Below, piece after piece: positions 1 to 10,795 of a stretch of 64,000 bases of DNA. Under the pieces are notes generated by a model. It had not been told where the DNA came from and did not search any database. It was given only the letters and a program-made list of their open reading frames with translations. The stretch lies in assembly GCA_020152595.1 (NCBI GenBank), contig JAIGNY010002143.1, forward strand, positions 121,001 to 185,000, in the 5' to 3' direction. Made by a program: the position numbers and the translations under genes. Position 1 is the stretch's first letter; the number at the start of each line of letters is the position of its first letter. Source of the stretch: Chiridota heheva. Lineage: Eukaryota; Echinodermata; Holothuroidea; Apodida; Chiridotidae.

Positions 1-290
1 AAAATTGAAAGAAAATTCTGCAAAAATAAAGAAAATTTTCCAAAAATGTTTGAATATCAAAGAAAATTATACCTGAAAGAATTTCTCCCGGTTGTATGCA
101 CTCTCCCCGACTGGGGGATGAAATTGGACAATTTTTAAAAGTATAAGTTGGTAAATTAAATGGAAATTTGGTAACAACATTGAATATTTTGTAAAATTTG
201 GCAACATTTCCCGGAAATTACAGAAAAATTTTCAATTAGCTGCAACGTTTAATAGAAATTAAAGCAATTTGCTATAGGTGCCATTGCAGT
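1..290. repeat. A-rich dispersed repeat, partial
   Basis: This is a run of short AAATTGAAAGAAAATT-like words interrupted by CCCGGAAAT blocks. The same texture and phrases recur at 40395-40850, including a CAATTAGC(T)GCAA block near the end of each, so it is probably one degenerate repeat family. It touches the left edge of the window, so its full length is unknown. No coding signal is visible. Confidence 0.4.
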
Positions 291-1080
291 TTTAAGAACA
301 CCAACTTAGCTAATTCAATTGCGCATAACTTGGGCAGATGCTGTACAACATTATGAATACATTACATGGACAATAATGCTTTAGTCTTCTGTTGAAAACG
401 AAGTTATTGTTATTTCCATTCATTTCATGTTTACCCTCATTATTCCTATACCGACATTTAATAGGGAATTTTATGAAACTTAACCATTATATATCAAGGA
501 TGAGTATAGGCGCAAAGGAATAGAGTTTAAGATACACATATGAGGTTGATGCATGGTTAAAGGCTATCTTAAATTTTACGGGCTTCCTATGACAAACCCA
601 GGCCCAGGGGCAATGCCCCCCTTACCCTGTCTTGTCAGCAGCCCTGGAAAATTATCTAGTTCTCAAATATACATCCTGATCATTTTCTTCCTGACAATAA
701 TCATGTATTAACTGTTCCATATATATTCAATCATGCACCAGAACAATTCATATATATGATCTTTGAAACAAAACATTTCAATGTTTATGTGCTTCCATTT
801 CATTCATGACAGCACATAGACAAACATCAAAACCAGTTTCCTATTTTGAGTATTAAAGGAAGGAATTGGTTGTGGTAAACCTACTATAAACCACATGTTT
901 GCACATTGTCTAATTGGAATTGAGTCATGAATTTGCTCATGGTCTAGCTGTTGCCATGGATACTATCCTGAAAAGTCTACAACATATCTGGGATTGATCA
1001 GTTTTTACAATTAATTGGTATTTATATTCTTGCATTGTCCACAAAATATTGAATAATTAAAAATGTAAGTAATGGAATTA
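291..1080. other. Non-coding, no recognisable gene
   Basis: This is AT-rich sequence without a supported exon. The only compositional break is a GC-rich patch near 595-650 (CCCAGGCCCAGGGGCAATG), which looks like a remnant of a dispersed repeat. I see nothing else here. Confidence 0.4.
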
Positions 1081-1081
1081 A

Positions 1082-1240
<159 letters not shown>

Positions 1241-1318
1241 ATACCTAGGAAAATAAACATTCTAAACGGAAATGTTTGGAGTTACGCCTAATGATTTACA
1301 TTCTGGCTGGTTGAATTT

Positions 1319-2165
1319 GAGACACAAGGACAGGCCTGCATAAAGACCCCGAAAACACAAGGACAGGACTGCATAAAGACCCCAGAGACACAAGGACAGG
1401 ACTGCATAAAGACCCGGAGACACAAGGACAGGACTGCATAAAGACCCGGAGACACAAGGACAGGACTGCATAAAGACCCGGAGACACAAGGACAGGACTG
1501 CATAAAGACCCGGAGACACAAGGACAGGACTGCATAAAGACCCGGAGACACAAGGACAGGACTGCATAAAGACCCCCGGAGACACAAGGACAGGACTGCA
1601 TAAAGACCCGGAGACACAAGGACAGGACTGCATAAAGACCCGGAGACACAAGGACAGGACTGCATAAAGACCCGGAGACACAAGGACAGGACTGCATAAA
1701 GACCCCGGAGACACAAGGACAGGACTGCATAAAGACCCGGAGACACAAGGACAGGACTGCATAAAGACCCGGAGACACAAGGACAGGACTGCATAAAGAC
1801 CCGGAGACACAAGGACAGGACTGCATAAAGACCCGGAGACACAAGGACAGGACTGCATAAAGACCCCGGAGACACAAGGACAGGACTGCATAAAGACCCC
1901 GGAGACACAAGGACAGGACTGCATAAAGACCCCGGAGACACAAGGACAGGACTGCATAAAGACCCCGGAGACACAAGGACAGGACTGCATAAAGACCCGG
2001 AGACACAAGGACAGGACTGCATAAAGACCCGGAGACACAAGGACAGGACTGCATAAAGACCCCGGAGACACAAGGACAGGACTGCATAAAGACCCCGGAG
2101 ACACAAGGACAGGACTGCATAAAGACCCCAGAGACACAAGGACAGGACTGCATAAAGACCCCGGA
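1319..2165. repeat. 32/33-bp minisatellite, about 26 copies
   Basis: The unit begins GAGACACAAGGACAGGACTG and ends CATAAAGACCCG. Copies are nearly identical and differ mainly in the length of one C run (3, 4 or 5 C), which makes units of 32, 33 or 34 bp. Because the unit length is not a multiple of three and carries no stop, three overlapping minus-strand frames of about 300 codons run through it. None looks genuine. The array is GC-rich against AT-rich flanks. Confidence 0.95.
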
Positions 2166-2682
2166 CCCATGATGAGGAGAACTGTTCATCCCCACCAGCA
2201 CAATTGGTTCTCGTAAAATCTTGTTCATATACTGTATACTGTTTATCTAACAAGTCTTCTGCCCAATTTTATCTTGCATTAATAATCCTTTACCTAACAT
2301 GCACAAGGAGGGGTCATCTAGACTATCATCAGGATTAGTGTATAAGAGTACTGAGTCTATATCTAGTCCCCCTCCCACCCTCCTTCTTCTTCCCACTACC
2401 TTATATGAAAATAATTAGGCTTAACAAAACAGCAACAATCCATTTGCTTAAATAATCTGTATAATTTTACATCCCTACTCTAGTTGGGGTTGTTAGCCAT
2501 TAACTTTAGCTAATGGACACGGCCAAGCGACGCATGACCATCACAAACTTGAAATGTTGCATAATGATCAAATATCATATAGCAATCACACAAACTGTTT
2601 TGCATAATGTGTGGATATTGGAAGCACGTTTGAATGTAAGAATAACAAAACTAGGGCTTTAAGGGAAGGAAATTCATAACAC
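2166..2682. other. Non-coding spacer
   Basis: This is AT-rich sequence between the minisatellite and a putative minus-strand exon. It includes a C/T-rich patch at 2360-2400. I find no supported gene. Confidence 0.35.
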
Positions 2683-2815
2683 CATGGCAGTTTCCTTGCG
2701 GTATATACACAGGAAAAGATGGTACGCCAAAAAAAGCACAAATGGGAAAGATAATATTTACAGAGCACATGATAAGGACTTGCACCACAATAACATTCGG
2801 TCGAAGCACATTCAG
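2683..2815 (-). CDS. Putative internal exon, membrane protein (7TM-like)
   Basis: Read on the minus strand, a good acceptor (CTCCTTACATTTCAG) precedes 44 open codons plus one base. The translation starts LNVLRPNVIVVQVLIMCSVN and continues through a hydrophobic stretch (IIFPICAFFG) to PVYIPQGNCHG, consistent with one transmembrane helix followed by a cysteine-bearing loop. That arrangement resembles TM4 and extracellular loop 2 of a 7TM receptor; this is inference from pattern only. The downstream donor (ATG/GTGTTA) is weak. The opposite strand also has an open frame of about 50 codons from an ATG near 2683, but without splice context. The piece lies 3' of the receptor-like fragment at 5358-5818 on the same strand, so it would belong to a second copy rather than the same transcript. 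Confidence 0.35.
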
Positions 2816-3301
2816 CTGAAATGTAAGGAGGTATGACTTTGTTGTCCTTGAAATATTTGAATTCATCTTTTACGAGATGTTACCATGACTGAGAAAATAT
2901 TACAGTCACATTACACGCCCACTATAAGAACAGAGACATGTTATCATATTTAGTTCAACCATGGAGCCTGGTGAGTTTATAGCTTCATCAGGTCAACAAA
3001 TGGACTAAAGCAAAACGGAAATCAGAACAAATTCACAAAATTAACTTTAAATTTGTTTCAAATCAAATTTTCTTAGAACCTTAGAGGGCAAATTGTTTTA
3101 TATAGAAAAAGCCACTTTTCCTACCGTCCCCATAGCAACAACACACCTGCCAATAAATTATTTTTAAAAAGCAGTATATTGCCTGTAGGTGTTTTGTTTA
3201 GGTATGGCGTGGTGTGTCCACATGAGATGCAATGTGATGTTTACAATCCTGGTCTTCAATGAGGAAATATCATACTAATTCATTTTCCATGTTATTTCAA
3301 G

Positions 3302-3377
3302 TACATGTATGGTTGCAAGAAACGATTGCGACCATTGGAGCAAGCATACTCTTCCGGAATCTTATTTTCACAGACAG
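3302..3377 (+). CDS. Possible 76-nt exon, frame undetermined
   Basis: The segment is clearly richer in GC than its surroundings. It is bounded by a usable acceptor (TGTTATTTCAAG) and a near-perfect donor (CACAGACAG/GTAAGT). All three plus frames are open, and so are frames on the minus strand, so sequence alone cannot choose. One plus frame reads VWLQETIATIGASILFRNLI. It may instead be a chance open stretch of higher GC. Confidence 0.2.
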
Positions 3378-3378
3378 G

Positions 3379-3466
3379 TAAGTCTTAAATTGAGCATTGA
3401 TGTTGTCAATCACTCCACAAGATAAGTCTTAAATTGAGCATCAATGTTGTCAATCATTCACAAAAT
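3379..3466. repeat. 44-bp tandem duplication
   Basis: TAAGTCTTAAATTGAGCAT and the following bases through GTTGTCAATCA occur twice in a row at 44-bp spacing with a few substitutions. The first copy begins inside the donor of the putative exon at 3302-3377, so the duplication also copied a GTAAGT-like site as ATAAGT. Confidence 0.85.
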
Positions 3467-4433
3467 TGTATTTATTATCAAAAATATTCCTACAAAATAA
3501 TTATTTGATTATTCAACAAATTTGGTATGTTGGAATTATAGACCCATTTCATCTACAATTCGCTAGGGCTCTTCCCCATCCCACTCCCCCACCATCCCCT
3601 TCAAAAAAAAGTATTCTGAACAAATAGTTCCCAACAAATTGCTAATGGGTACAAACAACAGTGAAATAGGACCTAGAAAGTTTGGAAAGCTTTCAAAAAG
3701 GAAATCAGCATAAATTATAGGTAGGGTGCAAACTTTGTATTAAATTTTACTAAAAATTAGGAAAAGTACCACAAAAATAAGAAATGTAATTGACTCATGC
3801 AAAGCACTTCTACTCTCATCTCCCTGTACGATGCAAAGTGATTTGGATACTCCCCAAGAATTTCAATTTAGCCACATTTTTACTGATATATTCAAATTTC
3901 AAATTATGCTGTGTGTTTAAATACAAAATACCTGTTTAGTAATGCTAGCCATTCCATACAATTTAAATATCAACCTACCTTTTCCACAGTAATACTCCCA
4001 AGGCTCCTCATTTTAGTATATATCCTTCCACGAAACACTCAAATAAGTCAATTCAGTGAATGTAATTCAGCTCCACTCTCCAGTTATAGTTCATTGATAC
4101 AATTTCTGACTAATGCTAACAGACTTGAATCAGTCACCTGTCATTATATACTGCCAACTTCCATCTATTAAGCAACCCACAGATACTGTACTACATTAGC
4201 AATATAAATCCATATTTCTGTACTAAGCCCGCCCACACAGGAAAAGATGTTACGGGGGTTTTAACTGCATACGTAATCAATCGAGTATGAAAGTGAAAGG
4301 GGGTCCACCTTGCATATAATGAAAACAGTTTCACTATCTATAGTCCTTCACACTTGAAAAGAAAAAGATCCTATTAATTATTCACGTCATGGTCACTAAA
4401 ACAGAAATGTGAACTTTGCTAAAATAGGTGTGT
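3467..4433. other. Non-coding, no recognisable gene
   Basis: AT-rich. A plus-strand open frame of 86 codons (3911-4171) has no start context, splice context or recognisable motif, and I do not call it. A C-rich patch lies at 3575-3600. Confidence 0.35.
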
Positions 4434-4900
4434 TTATATTTAGAAACAATATGAAAACCAATATTTGTATTGTTTGCCTAAATTTGGAAATAATTGATGA
4501 CGAAGTAATTCTGTTGTCATAAAGTCACGAAATATAACAGACTTGAGTTTCAGCTTATAAGGACTTTCAAAAGAAGACAGAAAAAAAGGAGAAAAACAAA
4601 CATTAATTAAATAAACACCTTATCAAGGCCTATGACAAATTGAACTTTTCACATTTTTGAGATCACAAAATATTCAAATCAGCCATCCTTATTTTTTAAT
4701 CTCATCATTATTATTATTACTATTATTTTATATTATTATTATTATAATTATAATATTTAGGAACAATATGAAAACCAATATTTGTATTGTTTGCGTAAAT
4801 TTGGAGAAAAATTGATACGAAGAAATTCTGTCTTCATAAAAAGTCACAAAATATTAACAGACTGAGTTTCAGCTTATAAGAACTTTCAAAAGAGGACAAA
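4434..4900. repeat. Direct repeat of about 145 bp, two copies
   Basis: 4434-4582 and 4753-4900 share a long alignable sequence beginning at ACAATATGAAAACCAATATT and running to CAGCTTATAA(G)GACTTTCAAAAGA, with scattered substitutions and small indels. They are separated by about 170 bp that includes an ATT-rich tract. This is a segmental duplication or two copies of one short repeat. Confidence 0.85.
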
Positions 4901-4904
4901 AAAT

Positions 4905-4910
4905 AATAAT

Positions 4911-4986
<76 letters not shown>
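4905..4986. repeat. (ATT)n/(TA)n microsatellite
   Basis: A short ATT tract leads into about 30 uninterrupted TA units. A second ATT-rich tract lies at 4705-4755. Confidence 0.95.
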
Positions 4987-4990
<4 letters not shown>

Positions 4991-5357
4991 TTAAAATTTG
5001 GGGAGAGGATTTCTTACTTTAAAATTATTTCTTAAATTCTTAGAGATAGGCCTACATCTTTCCTTTTTAAGGGAGGCCTTATATATTTCAAGGTTTTTCC
5101 ACATTTTCTCCTCAATGTGTCCAATAATAATTTCTATTTGAGATAATGCACAGGCTCCCACCAATGGTCAACCATTGCCTAATAGGGGCTTGAAAATAAA
5201 GGGTGGGAATAAAATTGAAGAAAGAAAAAAAGTTGATCAACTTTTGTCATTTCAGGATTTTGTGTCATACTAATGCGGTCATATAATCATACAATTGGTC
5301 TAAAACTAGAAGTCAAAATTCAATAGTGGAATTGTTTCAAACGTTGGTCAACCTTTT
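4987..5357. other. Non-coding spacer
   Basis: AT-rich sequence immediately 3' (minus sense) of the receptor-like fragment. It could hold that fragment's 3' untranslated region, but I see no clear AATAAA with supporting context. Confidence 0.3.
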
Positions 5358-5818
5358 CTAAACACCCTCCCATAAATCACCACCAAAGATGTTAACAATG
5401 TCACAACCCTGTGTCCATTCCAAATCATTTGAAGAAATTTCTATGCAGCTTTGATCTGATGTACTAGCTGCTATAGGGGCCTTTTTGGTTCTGATCTTTA
5501 AATGACAAATTATAAAATCAAGGTGTTGTTTGTTATTAGGCAGCTTCCTGTTTAAAGCCTTGTAAAATATGCCCTTCTTCACACTTGTGTATATAATGAG
5601 TGGCAAAAGAAAGCCCTGTAAAGAGACATAATTTTGACCTCGTATACGCATGACCCAACTATATATGAACAGGAAAAAATTGAACAGTATAACACCCATT
5701 CTTAAAACAATCACCCATTCAAAACTTCCGCCACATGTCCGTAGGTAACATATTCCTTTTTTCTTTTCAAATTGTTATCATATCTTTTACCCATCGGATC
5801 AAAACCTTTATATTTGAC
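5358..5818 (-). pseudogene. 7TM receptor C-terminal fragment, apparent frameshift
   Basis: An acceptor (GATTTTTCCATTTTAG) opens a minus-strand frame from 5818 reading VKYKGFDPMGKRYDNNLKRK and then KEYVTYGHVAEVLNG before a stop near 5711. It is basic and loop-like. An overlapping frame, shifted by one base, continues with VIVLRMGVILFNFFLFIYSW (TM6-like), then NYVSLQGFLLPLIIYTSVKK (TM7-like, LPLIIY in place of NPxxY), a basic helix-8-like segment, and a polar tail ending GGDLWEGV and a stop at 5358. Loop, TM6, TM7 and tail follow receptor order, so a single-base frameshift or an unseen exon boundary near 5711-5725 is the simplest reading. SLQG before TM7 and LRM at the start of TM6 recall cAMP-receptor-like (class E) 7TM proteins, but a rhodopsin-like origin is possible. 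The loop between TM6 and TM7 is very short. Confidence 0.5.
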
Positions 5819-6755
5819 CTAAAATGGAAAAATCAAATGTCTAAGAATAGATTATGCTCTTCTTCCAATTACATTAGTAAAAGTCAAAATAAGTGTCACT
5901 ATAATCTGATTGAATGGACGTTGAAAACCTCTAAAATGTAGCGTTTGGGAACATACTAATTAAACTTTTAATAGCTCAATATGAGGGATATTGATATAGG
6001 CAGGATTTGGGGTGGAAGGGGTACCCCCCACACACACATATTTTCCCCTTTTTTTATATTGTATTTAAATTTTCTCTATACACCTTTAAATATCTATGCA
6101 CCATCAAACAGTACCTCCAGCTTTAACCTTCAAGATCAAATTTACCTCAAAACAATATGACAAATTTAATTTGTGACAAAAAATTAGTTTTTCAGCCTCA
6201 ATTTCCAGAAGTCATAAATTCCCACACACACAGGTCCCTCTGGACACTCTCAATATCTGAATTTTGAGTAATCTGAAAAACACATTTGCTTCCTTTTTTT
6301 TTTTTAGCAGAGAGGAGAGAACTTGGTAAAAAGGCATGACAGAGTGTTTTGGGACTGTTAGAGCAGGGAGCTGTTACTGGTTAGAGTATAAATAGAGCCA
6401 GTGATGCTATCCAAAAACAGAGCTGGTAAGAAGATTTATGGAAGAGAGACTATGTGGAAAATCCATGGTGCCCTAAACAAAAGCTTCCTTGCAATTCTCA
6501 CTTTCTGTCACTTTCTGTCACTTTTTGATGTTTCAAAGGTGAACCAGACCACAAGCCTTTTTTGCTTATTCTTTTCCAAATATTCATTGGTTTGTTTTGC
6601 CAGCAAACATCTGAGCTGGAAAAAACAAATTACGGTTCCAGTGTTATATATAAACATGGGGAAAATGGTAATTTGCGGAAAGAGAACAAAAAATCATAAA
6701 AAATAAAATAAATCAAAAAAAAACTTTATTTTTAGATTTCTTGAGTAAACAACAA
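5819..6755. other. Non-coding, no recognisable gene
   Basis: AT-rich with a small C/A patch near 6025-6040 and short A and T runs. Plus-strand open frames at 5735-5941 and 6401-6706 lack splice or start context and recognisable motifs. Confidence 0.35.
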
Positions 6756-6996
6756 AACAGCTTATATTTTCAAAATGGATTTCTGTTGTCAAAATGGACT
6801 AAAATAAAGCCTTCACATTGTCATTCTACTCCTTTTTTTGGTAGTTAAAAATCTCTGTACCAAAAAAACTAGAAAACAATTGTTGGCTATTCTGGTACAG
6901 GGTGTATTAAGTAACAAAAAAGGAGTATAGGTAATGTGGAGGCTTTATTCCAGTTCACTTTGACAATAGAAATCCATTTTGAAAATAGAAGCTGTT
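6756..6996. mobile_element. Near-palindromic MITE, family A
   Basis: The element starts AACAGCTTATATTTTCAAAA and ends with the reverse complement (AATAGAAGCTGTT). Its two arms pair over roughly 100 bp each, around a centre with CTCTGTACC and GGTACAGG. A second copy lies at 56921-57163 with the same length and ends. It has no coding capacity, as expected of a non-autonomous, foldback-type DNA transposon. Confidence 0.85.
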
Positions 6997-7650
6997 ACAA
7001 GTATATGTGTTCTAAAAAGGAAAGAGGGAAGTATATATAAAGATGTATTCACTACGTTTATAATATTTTTGTCACGATTTTTCTCAGGAAAATTTCTGAC
7101 AGCTTTATTTAGAACCGTGGGAAATTTTATAATTAATTCCAATTCCGGCTACGTTGATATCGCATTGTTTTTTAATCTTAGATAACTCCTGTGAATTTTG
7201 ATGTAACTTAGATATGATTTGTAGCTCTCCACTTGGGACAAATATTTCAAAGTCCCTAGAAAATTACACCCTCACTTTTGTCAAGTGTCCCTTTAACTCC
7301 GATAACTCATTCTTGATATTATAAAGTCCTTCTTTACATGAAGAAACTATATTATTATCTTCTTGTTCTTATCAAGGAAATACCCCAAAGTAAAATCCTG
7401 CTTCAGTCACCAGGTTCCAAGCTAAATTTCTTATCGGAAAATTTCCTTCAATCATTAGAGAAATGTTTAACAAACCACACAATAACCAATTAATTAACAA
7501 ACAGTTAACACAGTTTAATCACTGCAAAGCAAATGGCTTAATTAACAGTAAACATAACTTGATTGAATTTTATGGTTTGAGATTTATGGTAAAATAAATA
7601 TTTTCTCAAGATCCAAGTGTGTGAAATTAGGGACAGATGGTTAGAGTTGT
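6997..7650. other. Non-coding spacer
   Basis: AT-rich. Open frames on both strands at 6945-7185 overlap the end of the MITE and are not supported. Confidence 0.35.
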
Positions 7651-8334
7651 TAAAGAATAGTCCAGTGGTCAAGCAAGTCTATCTGATATGAAAGAGGACT
7701 TCAAAGGAAACAAAATGGTGAAGAAAACATTCAAAAATCTTATTCCGTTAAGGAGATATTAAAGAATAGTTCAGTGGTCAAGCATGTCCATCTAATATGA
7801 AAGAGGACTTCAAAGGAAACAAAATAGAGAAGAAAGCATTCAAAAATCTCATTCCGTGAAGGAGATATTTATATTTAAATTTTGGTATCATTTCTGTAGA
7901 AATGACTGAAATCAGACTAGTTGTGATGTCACAGCCTCAGATTTCTCAAATTTTGTATGTATTTTAAAGAAAGTTTATTCACTTTTTTTCACTATTTAAA
8001 TTATTTCCCTTAAACTTTCTTCAGGTAGTATATTATAAAACCCTTCCTAAAATCAGTTTTACTACTTTTTTGACATATTCCATGGTTTTTAGGCCACAAA
8101 ATCGAAGAACAAAATATGATAGAATACATAAAGACTTTGAGGTATCTGAGGCAATGACATCACAACTAGTCTGATTTCAGTTGTTTCTACACAATACCAA
8201 ACTTTAAATTTAATTTGTTTCTATTGAAGTAATCTTTCATATAAGATAAACATGCTTGACCACTGAACTATTCCTTTATTACTTGACCACTGAACTATTC
8301 CTTTATTACTTGACCACTGAACTATTCCTTTAAT
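7651..8334. mobile_element. Palindromic MITE, family B, with extra end copies
   Basis: The core (about 7757-8280) begins TAAAGAATAGTTCAGTGGTC and ends with the reverse complement (GACCACTGAACTATTCCTTTA). Inside, GACTGAAATCAGACTAG also appears in both orientations, so the element folds over most of its length. To the left is a tandem extra copy of the first ~106 bp (7651-7756). To the right are two extra 27-bp copies of the terminal segment (8281-8334). Relatives are at 31708-31915 (half element) and 33013-33578 (full), with scraps near 48645-48690 and 49370-49400. Confidence 0.85.
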
Positions 8335-8477
8335 ACATGTAGCTTTCCAATAAGTTGCTAGCCAATAAGTTTGTAATTATTTCCACAACTAACACTATTT
8401 CAGAAATTCCCACACACTTCTGTGTACATCACAAACATCTGTTTTCTTACCATGCCCCCATCAAATCCCAACATTTC

Positions 8478-8770
8478 CAGTGACTGAATTTAGGACAAAA
8501 ATTCAAAGATTTCAGCTGTGCACCAAAGTCACAAATTGAGCATAAATTAACATCTGATCAAATTTGATCAGTCATAACTCAAAAGTAAGAGAAATATTTG
8601 CAAAATTCAGATTATGGCAGAATTTGACTCTCCAATTATTTTCAGTGACTGATATTTAGGACAGAAATTTGAAGATTTTTGATTGTGCACCTTAGTCACA
8701 AATTTAGCATAAATTAACATCTGATCAAAATCTGATCAGCCATATCTCAAAAGTAAAGTAAGAGTAATAT
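8478..8770. repeat. 165-bp tandem duplication of a dispersed repeat
   Basis: CAGTGACTG(A)ATTTAGGACA to CATAACTCAAAAGTAA occurs at 8478 and again at 8643 with moderate divergence. Both copies contain AAATTAACATCTGATCAAA. A more distant relative is at 37567-37740. No coding signal is visible. Confidence 0.8.
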
Positions 8771-9672
8771 TTTCAACATTTAAAGACTGATTTGCTCAGA
8801 TTTTAAAATGCCTCCAATCAACAGGAGTCTCTACGTGTCCGTACTCCGTAGATCTTTCAATGCCTTAAAAAATGAGTGACTAAATAAACTAACCCATGCA
8901 CACTAGAACAACAATTGATGTCTAAAACATTTTGCTGCAAGTAGACAGAAAGCAGACTGGTTAATACTACTAATGATTAGAGTGTTAGTTGCTCTGATCT
9001 TGCCGACTAAGATGTATAAAATGTAATACACCATCAACAGTGACTCATGAACAGATCATCACCATGATTCACGTAAGATTTTGTTAATGTTTTTCCTTGT
9101 TTGTTTTGCACGTTGTCAATCTATGTATGCTGTATGGACAGAAAGAGCGAAAGTATGCCAAGCTGTGTTTAACCACCGAATCCCTAAAAAATAGCAATTA
9201 CCATTATGTATACTTGCTAGAAGGGTTTTTACAAACTCAAAGAAAAAACATATATCAGCCTAGTTCACGTGGGTTCCACACTGCAGATCTTCAGTGTATT
9301 TTTCATCCGATGTGGGCTGAACATTTGTATTTTTCTGACCAAAATTGTTATTCTTGACCTTCAAAGATTTAAGCGAGGGATTAAAAGATTATTAAGTCAA
9401 AAAAGGAGGTGAATTATCATACTCGTAGAAAGGAATGACCCTGAAGAATAAGCCCCTCCACCACCATTCAAATGTATGCTATTCATTCCAGTAATCCATT
9501 CAGACAATTTTTCAGCAGACACTTTTCACTGAAAAGTAATTTATGATGCAAAGAATTAATTCAGCAATAAAATTTCAAGAATTTAATCCTGACTGACCTC
9601 CAATTACAAGTTCAGTTGAAGGGCAAAATAACCAATGCACAGCAGCAAGCAGCCTTTTACAATCCTGCTTAC
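8771..9672. other. Non-coding, no recognisable gene
   Basis: An 86-codon plus frame (9097-9357) begins LHVVNLCMLYGQKERKYAKL in part but lacks splice or initiation support. Short A/T runs are the only other feature. Confidence 0.3.
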
Positions 9673-9719
9673 ATCATATTATATTCCAGCTGTTCTCCCT
9701 GATCATCCACCAGTATACA
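9673..9719 (-). CDS. Very tentative 47-nt exon
   Basis: On the minus strand, TTGATTGCCAG precedes an open segment reading CILVDDQGEQLEYNM, followed by AT/GTAAGC. It starts in phase 0, which matches the phase-0 end of the better-supported exon at 10796-10866 just upstream. The acceptor has a poor pyrimidine tract and the donor lacks the usual AG before GT. The frame stays open further upstream, so it may be chance. Confidence 0.18.
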
Positions 9720-10292
9720 CTGGCAATCAAACTTTACTTGCCATGTCTTTAAACTGCTCAACCAATACAATCTTCCACAAGAAGGGGAAAAATCCTACTT
9801 GATATCAAAGTTAAACTTGATAAAATAATTTTCAGCATCAGTGCCTTCCTATTGACAGGTTTAAGTACCAGGCAGAAAGAAGACCATGTAGAGTGTTCAT
9901 TCTTATAGTGCATCTCTTACATGATGTACAAAGCAGTATTCTTCCATTACAGTAAGTTGCTTGCTATAAAGAAATGTATCCTTTGGTTTGCAGGAAATGC
10001 TAAGAGAAGGTGGGTATATGTAGAAACAACACACTTGCAGTGCACTGTATCAAGTTGTATATATAAAGGGTCCCAATTTAGCAAACAGTGGATCAGGTAT
10101 AAATTTGTGGAGTGAAGGGGTTAGGGCACCCCCCAAATTTGTGGAGTGATGGGTTATGCAAATGAGTGTGTGACATTACTCTTATAGACTTTCTATTTCA
10201 GTCACTTTCAAATGAACTTAAAACTCACCTCAGATTCAGAACAGTAGAAAATTTAAAAGTAATTTGTCTTCCACTCATTACGAATAAATCTC
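9720..10292. other. Non-coding spacer
   Basis: AT-rich. A plus-strand frame at 10166-10378 contains LSNELKTHLRFRTVENL, reminiscent of the last residues of a LINE reverse transcriptase, but it is too short to claim. Confidence 0.3.
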
Positions 10293-10546
10293 GCAATAAA
10301 TTTGTGGTCTTCATACCCGCAGAATCGTGGATTTCTGTGGGTGGTATTTTAAGACTCCAGCCCTGCGCAAGTAACTAATACCACCACGCCCATCATAGAA
10401 TCTAAGCAATGAGGAATTAATTGAATTTTGAAGGATGATTAAATCAGGGAGTTGTTAACAACTCCCTGATTAAATCATGGGGTTGGTAGTATTTACCTAG
10501 GTGTATCGTTTGCACACCAATAATGAAAGAAATGGACTGGAAATTT
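10293..10546 (+). repeat. Dispersed repeat C, copy 1 (interrupted)
   Basis: This segment runs from ATTTGTGGTCTTCATACCCG to CAATAATGAAAGAAATGGAC. It matches 13331-13545 in reverse orientation at high identity. It is interrupted at 10445 by a small palindromic insertion that the other copy lacks. Confidence 0.85.
10438..10475. mobile_element. 24-bp palindromic insertion with 7-bp TSD
   Basis: A perfect 24-bp palindrome (10445-10468, arms CAGGGAGTTGT/ACAACTCCCTG around the centre) is flanked on both sides by ATTAAAT (10438-10444 and 10469-10475). The copy of the host repeat at 13331-13545 has a single ATTAAAT and no palindrome, so it is an unfilled site. A second example with the same ends and another 7-bp duplication is at 41956-41995. 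It looks like a transposon reduced to fused terminal inverted repeats. Confidence 0.8.
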
Positions 10547-10795
10547 ATAGCCCGGAGTTATTTGTCATGCTGTTCTCTTGCATTTAAAACAAAAAAAAAA
10601 ATATTTCTGACTTCCAACTATCCTTAACAATCTAATAGAAAGATGAAACAATTGGTCTTCAATCTGATTGTACATAACAAAGGCATTGTCAACCACATCA
10701 ATTCTCAACAAAGAAAGACTTTGCCAGAACTACATGACCCTATCAAAACCCACCCTTACCATCAAACTTAAAAATATAGCTTGTAACATACATAC
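10547..10795. other. Putative intron sequence
   Basis: AT-rich sequence directly downstream (minus sense) of the exon at 10796-10866. It begins with the donor GTATGTATG and otherwise has no recognisable feature. Confidence 0.3.

Noticed and set aside
1262..2253. Three long minus-strand frames of 300-320 codons
   Set aside because: All three frames are the 32/33-bp minisatellite read through; the peptides are cyclic permutations of the same repeat and the unit shifts frame freely.
3302..3440. Minus-strand frame containing CENKIPEEYACSNGRNRFLQ
   Set aside because: It looks protein-like but has no acceptor or donor on that strand, whereas the plus strand has both; I kept only the plus candidate at low confidence.
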